Shown: piece by piece, positions 10,241 through 21,528 of the stretch | Layout of the letters: the number at the start of each line of letters is the position of its first letter | Position numbering within the stretch: position 1 is the first letter of the stretch | Source of the DNA: Paenibacillus sp. J31TS4 | GTDB taxonomy: Bacteria; Bacillota; Bacilli; Paenibacillales; NBRC-103111 | Reading direction: 5' to 3' | DNA length: 64,000 nt | NCBI RefSeq assembly: GCF_018403265.1 | Contig: NZ_BOSI01000010.1 | Coordinates: forward strand, 1-64,000 | Notes under the pieces: model-generated | Database searches by the model: none | What the model was told of the DNA's origin: nothing | Seen by the model: only the letters and a program-made list of their open reading frames with translations | Program-made: the position numbers and the translations under genes

Positions 10241-11162
10241 GATAGATGACTGTATTTCTCTTCTTGCGCAATTCGTCGAGAAACTCCCTCAGCGGAGGGG
10301 CTTTCTGCAGCGCGATATGCTGGCGGGCCGAATCTCTTATCTTTTCTTTGGGCCCTTTGGAAATCTCCTGCCGGTCGGTCAGCTTGATCACCGCGTATCC
10401 CTTCTCCAGCGGAATCGGCTTGGGGCTGATTTCCCCCTTCTTGAGTCCGCGGGCCGCTTTCTTTATCCCGTCGGGGAGAAACGGGTCGTTCTCGTCCAGC
10501 CATCCGAGATCCCCACCGTCGGTACGGGTCGCCTCGTCGATCGACCGCTCCTTGGCCAGCTCGGCGAAATCCCGGCCGTTTCTCGCCAGACTGATCGTGC
10601 GGTTCGCGTTGTCCAGCGTGTCGTTGATGATCTGGGAAATGCGCAGCTGGACGGTATCCTCGTATTCTTCCTTGTGGGCCTGCAGGTAGTCGTCGATTTC
10701 CTTGTCGGTCACCGTAATCTGGCGCGTCGCCAGCTTCTCCAGCAGCAGCTTGTAGCGGACGTCCTCTAGTAGCTCTTCTTTGGTCATGCCAAGCTGGTCC
10801 TTCATGGCGCTGTAGTATTTCTCTTCGCTCTCGTAGCCCTGGCTCATCCGGGCGACCTCGTCCTTGATCTCCTGCTCGCTCAGCTTGAGCCCCGTCTCGT
10901 CGGCCTCCATGCTGATGACCTGGCGATCGATCATTTGGCCAAGCAGCTCCTGGCCGTAGCGGCTCAGCAGCTTCTCCTCCAGCTCGCTGCGCAGCAGGGC
11001 GCGGTTCCCTATCTTGGCCACCAGCTGGTCCGACGGAGCGGGCGTCTCCTCCGGAGGCTTGGATGGACTGGCGGAAGGGCTGGAGAAGGCCGCTACCGAC
11101 AGTCCCGCTACGCTGAGCAGCAGAACAGCGATTATTCCCCACAACAGCTTCACATTTCTCAT
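10221..11162 (-). CDS. membrane-anchored parvulin-type peptidyl-prolyl isomerase (YacD-like)
   Basis: Predicted foldase on the outer face of the membrane. It has an N-terminal hydrophobic signal/anchor (about 7-27) without a lipobox cysteine, then a SurA-like N-terminal region (QMIDRQVISMEADETGLKLS) and a parvulin domain around 150-250 (RISQIINDTLDNANRTIS, GGDLGWLDENDPFLP, EKGYAVIKLTDR). It is 313 residues. It lies between hslO and cysK exactly like B. subtilis yacD. It differs from the PrsA lipoprotein encoded at 33-34 kb, so the window has two secreted foldases. The catalytic parvulin core is divergent, and chaperone-only activity is possible. Confidence 0.85.
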   Translation of the reverse strand: MRNVKLLWGIIAVLLLSVAGLSVAAFSSPSASPSKPPEETPAPSDQLVAKIGNRALLRSELEEKLLSRYGQELLGQMIDRQVISMEADETGLKLSEQEIKDEVARMSQGYESEEKYYSAMKDQLGMTKEELLEDVRYKLLLEKLATRQITVTDKEIDDYLQAHKEEYEDTVQLRISQIINDTLDNANRTISLARNGRDFAELAKERSIDEATRTDGGDLGWLDENDPFLPDGIKKAARGLKKGEISPKPIPLEKGYAVIKLTDRQEISKGPKEKIRDSARQHIALQKAPPLREFLDELRKKRNTVIYQETLRS

Positions 11163-11189
11163 GGTTCTCTCCCTCTACCTCATCCGTTC

Positions 11190-12065
11190 CTATCTCTCCA
11201 GCTGGCTCAGCAGTTCGGTCAAGTCCTCCTTGGAAAAGTTATACGCTTCGTTGCAGAAGTGGCAGACCACCTCTGCCGGACGATCCTCCTCCACAAGCGC
11301 TTCGATCTCCTGCCGGCCCAGGCTGATCAAAGTCTGCTCGACGCGGTCACGCGAGCATTTACACTGAAACCGGATCTCCATCCGGTCCAGAATCTCCACA
11401 TCCTCCAGCAGCGTTCCCAGAATGTCCTCCAGCGACTTGCCGCTGTCGAGCAGGGTCGTAATTGGAGGAAGGGCCGCCAGCTTGGTGTCGAGCTCGGAGA
11501 TTTCGTCATCCGAGAGGCCCGGCAGCAGCTGAATGATGAAGCCCCCGGCCGCTCGCACGGAGAGATCGACGTCGACCAGCACCCCGAGAGCAACTGCCGA
11601 CGGAGTCTGCTCGGACTTGGCGAAGTAATAGGTGAAATCCTCGCCCAGCTCGCCCGAGACGATCGGCGTACTGCCGCGATAAGGCTCCTTGAGTCCAAGA
11701 TCCTTGATTACATACAAAAATCCGTCGCGTCCAACCGCACCCGCCACATCCAGCTTGCCTATGGCGTTCAGAGGGAGATCCACCTCCGGATGGTCCACGT
11801 AGCCGCGCACCTCTCCTTTGGCGTTGGCGTCGGCGACGATCTGTCCGATCGGCCCCCCGCCCTTCACCTGGATCGTCAGCTTCTCTTCCCCTTTGAGCAT
11901 AGCGCCCATCATGGCTGCGGCAGTAACGGTCCGGCCAAGAGCGGCCGTGGCCGTCGGCATCGTCTGGTGCCGTCTGTGCAGCTCCTGAACGAGCTCGGTC
12001 GTACGGATGGCGAATGCCCGCACCTTTCCGCCCAGGGCGGTGGCGCGAAGCAGCGTATCGTTCAT
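11190..12065 (-). CDS. hslO: redox-regulated chaperone Hsp33
   Basis: Holdase activated by oxidation. The four zinc-binding cysteines are present as CKC (235, 237) and CHFC (268, 271) at the C-terminus; disulfide formation there unmasks the chaperone. The product is 291 residues from the ATG at 12065, which has AAAAGAGTGAT upstream. A TTG seven codons earlier is possible. It follows coaX by about 27 nt in the nadABC-coaX-hslO-ppiC run. Confidence 0.95.
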   Translation of the reverse strand: MNDTLLRATALGGKVRAFAIRTTELVQELHRRHQTMPTATAALGRTVTAAAMMGAMLKGEEKLTIQVKGGGPIGQIVADANAKGEVRGYVDHPEVDLPLNAIGKLDVAGAVGRDGFLYVIKDLGLKEPYRGSTPIVSGELGEDFTYYFAKSEQTPSAVALGVLVDVDLSVRAAGGFIIQLLPGLSDDEISELDTKLAALPPITTLLDSGKSLEDILGTLLEDVEILDRMEIRFQCKCSRDRVEQTLISLGRQEIEALVEEDRPAEVVCHFCNEAYNFSKEDLTELLSQLER

Positions 12066-12091
12066 GTCATCACTCTTTTCTGTCAAGTAGG

Positions 12092-12859
12092 TTAAGTGGT
12101 GTTGCGCTCGTACAGCAGCTGAAGTCCCTGCAGTGTCAGCAGCGGATTCACCAGGTCGATTGTGCGGGATTCGTCCGCGATCAGCTCGGCCATCCCGCCA
12201 GTCGCTACGACGCGGGGCGACACCTTGTATTCTTCCCGAATGCGGCCGACTATGCCGTCGACCTGTCCGGCGAAGCCGTAGATAATGCCCGCCTGCATGG
12301 ACGAAACCGTGTTCCGCCCAACCGGGCTCCTAGGCTTCACCAGCTCGATGCGTGGCAGCTTTGCGGCCCGCTGATACAAAGCCTCGGTCGATATGTTAAC
12401 GCCGGGAGCGATCGCTCCCCCTATGTACCTGGCATTCGCGTCGATATAGCAGAACGTTGTAGCCGTCCCAAAATCGACGATAATAAGCGGTGTGCCGTAC
12501 AATTCGATGCCCGCCACAGCGTTGACGATGCGGTCCGCCCCTACCTCGCGCGGATTGTCCGAGCGGATGTTGAGCCCCGTCTTGATGCCGGGCCCGACGA
12601 TAAGCGGTTCCTTCTTAATATAGTTTAAACAGAGCTGCTCAAGCACAAACATAAGCGGAGGCACAACGGAGGAAATGATGACCCCTTCCACGTCGTCCAG
12701 TCGAAGCCCGGCGTGCTGGAACAGATTGTAGACCATGATCCCGTATTCGTCGGTGGTCGCCGCCCGATTCGTGCTGAGCCGCCAATGGTGAAGGAGCTCC
12801 CGTCCTTTGTAGAGGCCCAGCACGATATTCGTGTTGCCTACATCGACGACGAGAATCAT
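12092..12859 (-). CDS. coaX: type III pantothenate kinase
   Basis: First committed step of CoA synthesis, phosphorylating pantothenate. It has the acetate/sugar kinase-HSP70 fold with [15 protein letters not shown] at the N-terminus and [12 protein letters not shown] in the middle; [15 protein letters not shown] is the pantothenate region. It is 255 residues. The ATG overlaps the nadC stop by 4 nt (ATGA type), so the cofactor genes are translationally coupled. Confidence 0.95.
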   Translation of the reverse strand: MILVVDVGNTNIVLGLYKGRELLHHWRLSTNRAATTDEYGIMVYNLFQHAGLRLDDVEGVIISSVVPPLMFVLEQLCLNYIKKEPLIVGPGIKTGLNIRSDNPREVGADRIVNAVAGIELYGTPLIIVDFGTATTFCYIDANARYIGGAIAPGVNISTEALYQRAAKLPRIELVKPRSPVGRNTVSSMQAGIIYGFAGQVDGIVGRIREEYKVSPRVVATGGMAELIADESRTIDLVNPLLTLQGLQLLYERNTT

Positions 12860-13725
12860 GCCAGGCTCCCCTTTCGCTGATTGAGGTCCAGGCTGATGTC
12901 AAGCGCCGGCACCGAATACGTGAGACGCCCCACCGAGATAACGTCCACCCCGGTCTCGGCAATCGTCCGGATGGTCTCCAGCGACACGGAGCCCGAAGCC
13001 TCCACGATCACATAAGGCGCGGCGCTCTTGATGCGGCTGACCGCTTCCTTCATGTCGGCGGGCTTCATGTTGTCGAGCATGATGATGTCCGGCCCCGCCG
13101 CGAGCGCCTCCTCGAGCTGTTCGTGGTTCTCGACTTCCACCTCGATCTTCATCGTGTGCGGAATGTTCGCACGGGCCGCCCGGATCGCCGCCGATATGCC
13201 GCCCGCTCCGATGATGTGATTGTCCTTGATCATGACGGCGTCGTACAGGCCGAACCGGTGGTTATGCCCGCCGCCTACGCGGACGGCATATTTCTCAAGC
13301 TGCCGGTGGCCCGGCGTCGTCTTGCGGGTGTCGACCAGACGGACCGGTAGTCCTTCCAACCGGTCTACGAACTGACGGGTGCGCGTGGCGATGCCCGACA
13401 TGCGCTGCAGCAGATTAAGCGCGAGCCGCTCGCCCGTCAAGATGCTCGCGGTGCTGCCCTCCACCTCGGCGATGACCGTTCCTTTGGTCACCGGGCTCCC
13501 TTCCTCGACTCTGGCCTCAAACTTGAGCGAAGGATCCACGACGCGGAATACCGCTTCGGCGACCGGCAGGCCGACCAGGATACCGTCTTCCTTCATATGA
13601 AGAATGCCGCGGGACCGGCTATCGGCCGGAATGGTCGTCATCGTGGTGATATCCCCGCTGCCAATATCTTCCTGTAGCCATTGACGAATTTGCGCCAAAA
13701 AGGTTTCATTCCGCTCCCACAACAT
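12856..13725 (-). CDS. nadC: nicotinate-nucleotide pyrophosphorylase (carboxylating)
   Basis: Turns quinolinate and PRPP into nicotinate mononucleotide. The key block [26 protein letters not shown] is cut here to its core TRKTTPGHR and GGGHNHR, and KIEVEVEN and IMLDNMKP form the C-terminal barrel. It is 289 residues, as in B. subtilis. Its start lies 20 nt inside the nadB 3' end and its end overlaps coaX. Confidence 0.95.
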   Translation of the reverse strand: MLWERNETFLAQIRQWLQEDIGSGDITTMTTIPADSRSRGILHMKEDGILVGLPVAEAVFRVVDPSLKFEARVEEGSPVTKGTVIAEVEGSTASILTGERLALNLLQRMSGIATRTRQFVDRLEGLPVRLVDTRKTTPGHRQLEKYAVRVGGGHNHRFGLYDAVMIKDNHIIGAGGISAAIRAARANIPHTMKIEVEVENHEQLEEALAAGPDIIMLDNMKPADMKEAVSRIKSAAPYVIVEASGSVSLETIRTIAETGVDVISVGRLTYSVPALDISLDLNQRKGSLA

Positions 13726-15340
13726 CGAGAATCGCTTCCTCTCTTAAGCCATTTTCCCTTGTAAAGGTAAGATGCTTGAACCAGGTCCGGTCGTCCCGCT
13801 CCGGGAAGTCTTCCCGGTAATGCCCGCCTCGGCTTTCCTCCCGACTGAGCGCACCGCTGGTCGTCAAGAGCGCGCAGGTGAGCAGGTTCGCGAACTCATA
13901 CTCTTCCCGTTTGGTCAGGCAGCAATCGAAAATCGGCAGCTGGCGCTTCAGCTCCTCGAGTCCTTTAACAAGCCCCTCCGCCGTCCGGTTCACACCGACA
14001 TGCCGCAGCATGATCTTCTGCAGCTTGAGCCGCTTCTCGATGAACGCCTGCCTTGGGTGCTCCGATCGCGGCGTTCCCGAAGCAGGATAGAGCGAGCGCC
14101 CATGCGGCTCCAGTCCCCGGATCCGCTCGACAATGCGGCGCCCGAAGACGATCGCTTCGGAGAGCGAGTTGCTCGCCAGCCGATTCGCGCCATGGACGCC
14201 GGTCGACGACACCTCGCCGCAGGCGAACAGCCGGCGGATCGTCGTCTCGCCATGCAGATCGGTAGCGATGCCGCCCATCATGTAATGAGCCGCGGGCGCG
14301 ACCGGAATCCAGTCCGTGGCAAGATCAAGCCCATATTCCAGACAGGTCTGGTAGATGGTAGGGAACCGGTGTTTGACCATCTCCTCGGTCTCGTGCGTAA
14401 TGTCGATATACACATACGTGGACCGCGTCTTCTCCATCTCGCTGACAATCGCGCGCGCCACAATATCCCGGGGAGCAAGCTCAGCCTGAAGATCGTAGCG
14501 GTCCATGAACCGCTCGCCGTGAATGTTGCGCAGCACGGCACCTTCGCCGCGAAGCGCTTCGGAGATCAAGAACCGCGGCGCCCCCGGATAAACAAGAGCG
14601 GTCGGATGGAATTGAACGAACTCCATGTCGCGGACGGCAGCGCCGGCCCGGTAGGCCATGGCGATGCCGTCGCCGGTCGCGACGGCCGGATTGGTCGTAT
14701 ACCGGTACAGCTGGCCGGTTCCGCCGCTGCACAGGATGGTCGCCTTGCCAAGCACGGTAACCCGCGAGCCGTCGGGCTTTTGGACGAGCACGCCGAGGCA
14801 TTCGTCCTCATCCGTGAGAAGGTCGATGGCAAAATGCTCCTCCCACACCTCGATATTCGGATGGGCGGCCGCTTTCTCGGAGAGCGCCCGCACGATCTCG
14901 TAGCCGGTCGCATCGCCGTTGGCATGCAGAATCCGGCGCCGGCTGTGCGCGCCTTCCTTGGTTAGCGCCAGCTCTCCGTTCTCCCGGTCGAATTGGGTAC
15001 CCAGCTCGATCAGATCCCAGACGCCCTGCGGTCCTTCCTCCACGAGAACATCGACCGCGGCGGGATCGCATAGACCCGCTCCTGCATGGAGCGTATCCTC
15101 CCGATGATAGACCGGAGAGTCTTCCTTCGAGATGACGGCGGCGATGCCGCCCTGCGCATAACGCGTATTGCTGTCCATGAGCGATTTTTTGGTAATCAGC
15201 AAAACCTTGGCGGTCTCGGCCGCGCGGATTGCCGTGAATAGTCCGGCGATGCCCACGCCCACCACGATCACTTCGGCCTGATAAGAGGGCAGCCGCGCCC
15301 AATCCTCATCAATCAAGTACCGGGGAATCATCGCCCCCAC
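13706..15340 (-). CDS. nadB: L-aspartate oxidase
   Basis: FAD enzyme that oxidises aspartate to iminoaspartate for quinolinate synthesis. It has a Rossmann FAD site at the N-terminus (VIVVGVGIAGLFTAIRAA), the flavoprotein-family block SRRRILHANGDATG with active-site region, and HYMMGGIATD plus CGEVSSTGVHGANRLASNSL near the FAD. It is 544 residues and has normal length for NadB. It lies between nadA and nadC. Confidence 0.95.
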   Translation of the reverse strand: MGAMIPRYLIDEDWARLPSYQAEVIVVGVGIAGLFTAIRAAETAKVLLITKKSLMDSNTRYAQGGIAAVISKEDSPVYHREDTLHAGAGLCDPAAVDVLVEEGPQGVWDLIELGTQFDRENGELALTKEGAHSRRRILHANGDATGYEIVRALSEKAAAHPNIEVWEEHFAIDLLTDEDECLGVLVQKPDGSRVTVLGKATILCSGGTGQLYRYTTNPAVATGDGIAMAYRAGAAVRDMEFVQFHPTALVYPGAPRFLISEALRGEGAVLRNIHGERFMDRYDLQAELAPRDIVARAIVSEMEKTRSTYVYIDITHETEEMVKHRFPTIYQTCLEYGLDLATDWIPVAPAAHYMMGGIATDLHGETTIRRLFACGEVSSTGVHGANRLASNSLSEAIVFGRRIVERIRGLEPHGRSLYPASGTPRSEHPRQAFIEKRLKLQKIMLRHVGVNRTAEGLVKGLEELKRQLPIFDCCLTKREEYEFANLLTCALLTTSGALSREESRGGHYREDFPERDDRTWFKHLTFTRENGLREEAILDVVGAE

Positions 15341-15368
15341 CTGCCCTTATAAGAAGGAGTAGCGCATG

Positions 15369-16307
15369 CTACTTAACCAGCAGCATGCGCTCTAACGACA
15401 ATCTTGCTTGATCTGCAACTTGCGGCGGAACGTAAATTTCGGGAGACAGCGTCTCCAGACACCGGACGACCTTCTTCAGATTGTTGACCTTCATGTTGGG
15501 GCAGACAAGATATTTGGTCGCGAAGTGGAACTTCTTGTTCGGACTGTCGAGACGAAGCTGATACCCGGTTCCGTCCTCGGTGCCGACGATGAATTCTTGG
15601 CAATCGGATTCCTTGCAATATTTGATAATCCCCGTCGTGCTGCCGACGAAGTCGCCCATTGCGACAACCTCCGGCCGGCATTCGGGATGCACCACGAACT
15701 GGGCGTTCGGATACTGGGCTTTCATTTCCTCGACATCCTTGACCGTGAGCATGTCGTGAGTGTTGCAGTAGCCCTCCCACAGGATCATTTTCTTATCTGT
15801 GAATTTAGACACATAGTCGCCCAAATTTTTATCCGGTACCCAGATGATCTCCTCCGCGTCTACCGATTCGATCACTTTGATCGCGTTCGCGGACGTGCAG
15901 CAGATGTCGGTTTCGGCTTTGACGTCGGCGGAGGTGTTGATATAAGCGACAACTTTGGCGTTCGGATGCTGGGCCTTCAGCGCTTTCAATCCGTCGACGT
16001 TCACCATGTCGGCCATCGGGCAGCCGGCGCGCTCGTCAGGGATGATGACGGTCTTCCCGGGAGCGAGGATTTTGGCGCTCTCCCCCATAAAATGAACCCC
16101 GCAGAACACAATGACATCGGCGTCGGTCGTGGCCGCTTTTTGGGCAAGGAGGAACGAATCGCCGCGGAAATCGGCGACTTCCTGGATCTCATCTCTCTGG
16201 TAATAATGCGCGAGAATGATAGCGTTTCTTTCCTTCTTCAGTTGAAGGATGCGTTCCTTCAACTCCCGGTTCTGCTCTTCTTTTCTGGCGAGAGCCAAGG
16301 CCTCCAT
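15369..16307 (-). CDS. nadA: quinolinate synthase A
   Basis: [4Fe-4S] enzyme that condenses iminoaspartate with dihydroxyacetone phosphate. The three cluster cysteines expected for NadA can be placed in DICCTSANA, VVHPECRPE and LVCPNMK. Other marks are ILAHYYQRDEIQ and GVHFMGESAKIL. It is 312 residues, shorter than the B. subtilis form (368) but in the range of compact NadA proteins. It is first of nadA-nadB-nadC-coaX with a clear sigma-A promoter at 16348-16376. In B. subtilis nadBCA lies elsewhere. Confidence 0.95.
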   Translation of the reverse strand: MEALALARKEEQNRELKERILQLKKERNAIILAHYYQRDEIQEVADFRGDSFLLAQKAATTDADVIVFCGVHFMGESAKILAPGKTVIIPDERAGCPMADMVNVDGLKALKAQHPNAKVVAYINTSADVKAETDICCTSANAIKVIESVDAEEIIWVPDKNLGDYVSKFTDKKMILWEGYCNTHDMLTVKDVEEMKAQYPNAQFVVHPECRPEVVAMGDFVGSTTGIIKYCKESDCQEFIVGTEDGTGYQLRLDSPNKKFHFATKYLVCPNMKVNNLKKVVRCLETLSPEIYVPPQVADQARLSLERMLLVK

Positions 16308-16347
16308 GCAAGTATCCTTCCTTCCCTAGGTTCACAAGTTACCACCT

Positions 16348-16376
16348 AATTTACACAACCTTTATTCGGGTGTCAA
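16348..16376 (-). promoter_or_regulatory. sigma-A promoter of the nadABC-coaX operon
   Basis: Minus strand TTGACA (16371-16376), 17-base spacer, TAAATT (16348-16353), 40 nt upstream of the nadA start, whose RBS is GGAAGGAAGG. It sits between the ftsH terminator and nadA. I looked for an NAD-responsive repressor site and did not find a convincing palindrome. Confidence 0.8.
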
Positions 16377-16400
16377 TGCGGAAATCCGCCGGGAAACAAG

Positions 16401-16434
16401 CAAAAATCCGGCTGGCGCGGGCGCACAGCCGGAT
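16401..16434 (-). terminator. intrinsic terminator after ftsH
   Basis: Stem ATCCGGCTG/CAGCCGGAT (16406-16414 with 16426-16434) followed on the minus strand by TTTTTG. It lies 22 nt past the ftsH stop. Confidence 0.88.
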
Positions 16435-16455
16435 ATCGTGACTCTGTTCGATCTT

Positions 16456-18453
<1,998 letters not shown>

Positions 18454-18486
18454 CCCCTACCTCCTCTCATGCGGCACACTTGTTTT

Positions 18487-18516
18487 ATTTTACCACAGCA
18501 GCAATCGGCTTCACAA
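18487..18516 (-). promoter_or_regulatory. candidate sigma-A promoter of ftsH
   Basis: Minus strand TTGTGA (18511-18516), 18-base spacer, TAAAAT (18487-18492), about 35 nt upstream of the ftsH start in the gap after hpt. Confidence 0.5.
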
Positions 18517-18552
18517 CTTGAGCGGAAGGCCGGGAAGAGCTGCTATTAGCGG

Positions 18553-19095
18553 TCAGGACTTGGTGTAAACCTCTTCCTTCAGAACGCCGACATACGGCAG
18601 ATTGCGATACTTCTCGTCGTAGTCCAGACCGTACCCCACGATGAAGGCATCGGGCAGCGTGAATCCGGCATAATCCGGCTGAAGGTCGACCGTCCTGCGC
18701 GCCGGCTTGTCAAAGAGCGCCACCACCGACACCGAGCGGGCGTTGCGTCTTTCCAATATGTCAATGAGGTAGCTGAGCGTCAGACCGCTGTCGATAATGT
18801 CCTCGACAATGAGAATGTCCCGGCCTTCCACCGGCACGTCCAGATCCTTGATGATCTTCACGACGCCGGACGACTTGGTAGACGCCCCATAGCTCGAGAC
18901 CGCCATGAAGTCGAGCTCCATCGGAATGGAGACCTCCTTCACCAGATCCGCCATAAAAATAAATGCGCCCTTCAGGACACAGATGACGAACAGGTTGCGG
19001 CCCTGGAAGTCTTCGCTGATGCGCGCTCCGAGCTCCCGGACTTTCTCCCTGATTTGTTCTTCGCTGTAAAGGACCTCTTGTATGTCGTTGTGCAA
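18553..19095 (-). CDS. hpt: hypoxanthine-guanine phosphoribosyltransferase
   Basis: Purine salvage: hypoxanthine or guanine plus PRPP to IMP or GMP. The PRPP-binding loop ILIVEDIIDSGLTL is clear, and MAVSSYGAS supplies the flexible loop. It is 180 residues, as in B. subtilis HprT. It lies between tilS and ftsH. In B. subtilis TilS and HprT form a complex that activates ftsH transcription; whether that holds here is unknown, but the gene order is the same. Confidence 0.96.
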   Translation of the reverse strand: MHNDIQEVLYSEEQIREKVRELGARISEDFQGRNLFVICVLKGAFIFMADLVKEVSIPMELDFMAVSSYGASTKSSGVVKIIKDLDVPVEGRDILIVEDIIDSGLTLSYLIDILERRNARSVSVVALFDKPARRTVDLQPDYAGFTLPDAFIVGYGLDYDEKYRNLPYVGVLKEEVYTKS

Positions 19096-19149
19096 AGCGA
19101 TGTACCCTCCTACTGTATACTTATGAAAACAAGAGTGGACGCATGCGGG

Positions 19150-20571
19150 TTATTCTGTGCCCTCCGGCTTGCGCAGCGTGAGACGCAAAAACCGGGTGGT
19201 GCTGTCCGTGACGGGAGCAGCGGCCGAGCGGCGGACTCCTGGAATCCATAAGATCTGTCCGTCCGCATCCGTTAGGAGGGGCAAACGATCGCGTTCCGTT
19301 GGAGGAATTTTGTCATCGATAAAAATATCTTTTACCTTTTTGGAGCCCTTTAAACCAATGACCTGCATCCGGTCGCCGGGTCTGCGGCTGCGAAATGCAA
19401 GCGGCAGAGCCAGCCTGTCGAAGTCAAAAACCGCTTCCTCCGATGAACAGGAGCATTCCGCTCCTGCCGCGTGCCGATCCTCGGTAATAAAATACTCCAC
19501 TATACTACCCGATTCGGACAAAACCAAATCACCTTGCTCCCCGTTCCATTCATAATAGAAGGAACCGGGATCGGAGGATCGTCCGGTGAAGCGAATCCGG
19601 TCGTATTCTTTCACCATGCGGACCGTCCCGCTCAGATCAAGCGAGAGGTTCGATCTCGCCCGCTGCAAGATCGCTTCCCGAACAAGCTCCACTCTAGCAA
19701 AGTCGGTAGCGTCCGCCTGGGAAGAAAGATAATTTAATATTAATTTAATCAATCGCCTTTGTAAAGCGACGCCCAGACCGGCAAAATCGCTTCCGGAAAT
19801 AGCAATCGAGCCGGGTTCCACCGCAGCGAGCCGGCGAAAAACAGCCTCTGTCTCCTCTTCCAGAAACCGGTTCTCCTCCTGCATGATGAGAGCGAGCCGG
19901 CTAAGCGATTCGGTGATTTCGGCATTGTACTCCCGCAGGAGCGGCATGACGTCGAGACGGACGCGGTTACGCGTGTACTTGCGTTCCGCATTGCTGCTGT
20001 CCGTCACATAGTCGAAGCCGTGGTGCTCACAGTAGGAAACCAAGTCCCTTTTGGTTATACGTAACAAAGGGCGGATCAGTTCCAACTTTTCGAACGATTG
20101 GCAAAAAAGCATGCCGCCAAGTCCGGCAGGTCCCGCGCCGCGGATCAGCTTCATAAGCACCGTCTCCGCCTGGTCGTCCGCGTGATGGGCGAGCGCGACT
20201 CTGCGCATGCCGTAGGCGGCGGCGACCGAGGCCAGGAACGCATACCGCTTCTCGCGGGCGGCGTTCTGCGGATTATCTCCCGTCTCCCGAATGTAAGCCG
20301 GCACGTCGATCACGCCGATCTCGCACGGCAGGCCGAGCCGTTCGGCGAGCCGCTCGACGAACTCCGCTTCTTCTTCGGCCTCTCCCGGGCGGAACCGGTG
20401 ATTGACGTGCGCCACGACGAGCCGCCAGTCCCATGCCGGCGCCAACGCCAAAAGGAGATGCAGCAGCGCCACCGAATCGGGTCCGCCCGACACAGCGACG
20501 ACAATGCCATCTCCTCTATCCAGCAGCCGCTCCCGGCTGATCGTCTGTTCTACCTTCCGGAGTAACTCCAC
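19150..20571 (-). CDS. tilS: tRNA(Ile)-lysidine synthase
   Basis: Converts C34 of tRNA-Ile(CAU) to lysidine so it reads AUA. The N-terminal PP-loop SGGPDS (28-33) binds ATP, and HVNHRFR and HHADDQAETVLMKLIRG are family marks. The C-terminal TilS domains carry LAFRSRRPGDRM and KKVKDIFIDDKIP. It is 473 residues. It follows the yabT kinase after about 40 nt. Confidence 0.95.
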   Translation of the reverse strand: MELLRKVEQTISRERLLDRGDGIVVAVSGGPDSVALLHLLLALAPAWDWRLVVAHVNHRFRPGEAEEEAEFVERLAERLGLPCEIGVIDVPAYIRETGDNPQNAAREKRYAFLASVAAAYGMRRVALAHHADDQAETVLMKLIRGAGPAGLGGMLFCQSFEKLELIRPLLRITKRDLVSYCEHHGFDYVTDSSNAERKYTRNRVRLDVMPLLREYNAEITESLSRLALIMQEENRFLEEETEAVFRRLAAVEPGSIAISGSDFAGLGVALQRRLIKLILNYLSSQADATDFARVELVREAILQRARSNLSLDLSGTVRMVKEYDRIRFTGRSSDPGSFYYEWNGEQGDLVLSESGSIVEYFITEDRHAAGAECSCSSEEAVFDFDRLALPLAFRSRRPGDRMQVIGLKGSKKVKDIFIDDKIPPTERDRLPLLTDADGQILWIPGVRRSAAAPVTDSTTRFLRLTLRKPEGTE

Positions 20572-20610
20572 TCTCTGTCGATTCTCCTTCCCTCTCTCCG
20601 CCGGCTTCTG

Positions 20611-21528
20611 TCAAGACATATACCAATACAGCGTCACGGCGAACAAAAGCAGCGAGCCGGCGAATCCGTAGGGCAGCCAGCCCGCGTGCGGCAGTCCCGT
20701 CCTCCTTGGCTCATGCGCGGAGGCGCCCAGGCTCGCCTGACGCCAAGACGCGATCGCCTCCTCCGTCCCCGCGAAGCCTCCTGTTAGCACCTTGTGGAGG
20801 AAGGGGCCGTAGCCGCCGTAGGCCGGGTCCTCCTCAAGCTCCTCCAGCAGCAGCTGGACGGTGCGGTTCTGGGGCAGCAGCTGCGGGGAAAAGCAGGCGA
20901 GCCGGCGGCCGAGCAGCTGCATGACGAGAATGCCAAAGGCGAACAGGTCGTACTTCTCCTCGGCCACCCGGCTGCCCGCCCCCCAATAGCCCCGGTCGAA
21001 TACCTCGGTAAACTGGCGCACACCGGTCCCTTTCTCGGAGACGCCGCCGTAATCGATCAGCTCCACACGCCCGTGGCCCGACACCAGCACGTTATCCGTC
21101 TTCAGGTCGCCGAACACCCAGCCGTTCCAGTGCAGCTCCTGCAGCCGGCGGAGCAGATGGAGGCCGATGACGCCGATCCAATCGCGTCCGTGTCTGGCGA
21201 GGAACTGGCCCGGTGGCTCCCCGGGCACGTATTTCATGACGTAATAGGCATACGTCCTTCCATCCGCCTCGGTATCGTCGGCATCCACCAGGAAATCGGC
21301 GAAGCCGCCGCCGGCCCTCGCCAGCTTGCGGAGCAGGTTGATCTCCCCCTGGAGCTCGAGCACGCTCGCACTCAGCTTGAGCGCGTACCGTTCCCGCCCC
21401 CCGTATACCAAATAAACGGAGCCGTTGGCGCCTGCGCCGAGCTTGCGGTCGACCCGGTAGCTTCGTTTCTTCCACTTGCCCGTGACGACCGATCCGGCGT
21501 CCAGCCTGACGTCAAACGACGTAGTCAC
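20611..21528 (-). CDS. yabT: membrane-anchored Ser/Thr protein kinase, YabT-like
   Basis: About 305 residues from a GTG at 21528 that has AAGGGCGG 8 nt upstream and overlaps the yabS stop. The kinase marks are a glycine loop GAGANGSV (31-38), Lys51 in YALKLS, catalytic FGDLKTDN (139-146, Asp141) and DYG (159-161) in place of DFG. The His-Arg of the usual HRD is Phe-Gly, so it is a non-RD kinase. A C-terminal transmembrane segment (FAGSLLLFAVTLYWYM) ends the protein with no external domain. In B. subtilis, YabT sits at this locus, is made in sporulation and acts on RecA and other targets. The function here is by analogy. Confidence 0.85.
   Translation of the reverse strand: MTTSFDVRLDAGSVVTGKWKKRSYRVDRKLGAGANGSVYLVYGGRERYALKLSASVLELQGEINLLRKLARAGGGFADFLVDADDTEADGRTYAYYVMKYVPGEPPGQFLARHGRDWIGVIGLHLLRRLQELHWNGWVFGDLKTDNVLVSGHGRVELIDYGGVSEKGTGVRQFTEVFDRGYWGAGSRVAEEKYDLFAFGILVMQLLGRRLACFSPQLLPQNRTVQLLLEELEEDPAYGGYGPFLHKVLTGGFAGTEEAIASWRQASLGASAHEPRRTGLPHAGWLPYGFAGSLLLFAVTLYWYMS

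Noticed and set aside
10162-11142. 326-codon minus-strand frame overlapping the ppiC-type gene
   Set aside because: It is the same strand in another frame, with biased Arg/Gly content, no signal peptide and no family; the frame with signal peptide and parvulin motifs is the real one.
16320-16380. NAD-responsive repressor operator before nadA
   Set aside because: Short GACAC/GTGT words are present, but I could not line them up with a known NiaR or NrtR palindrome.
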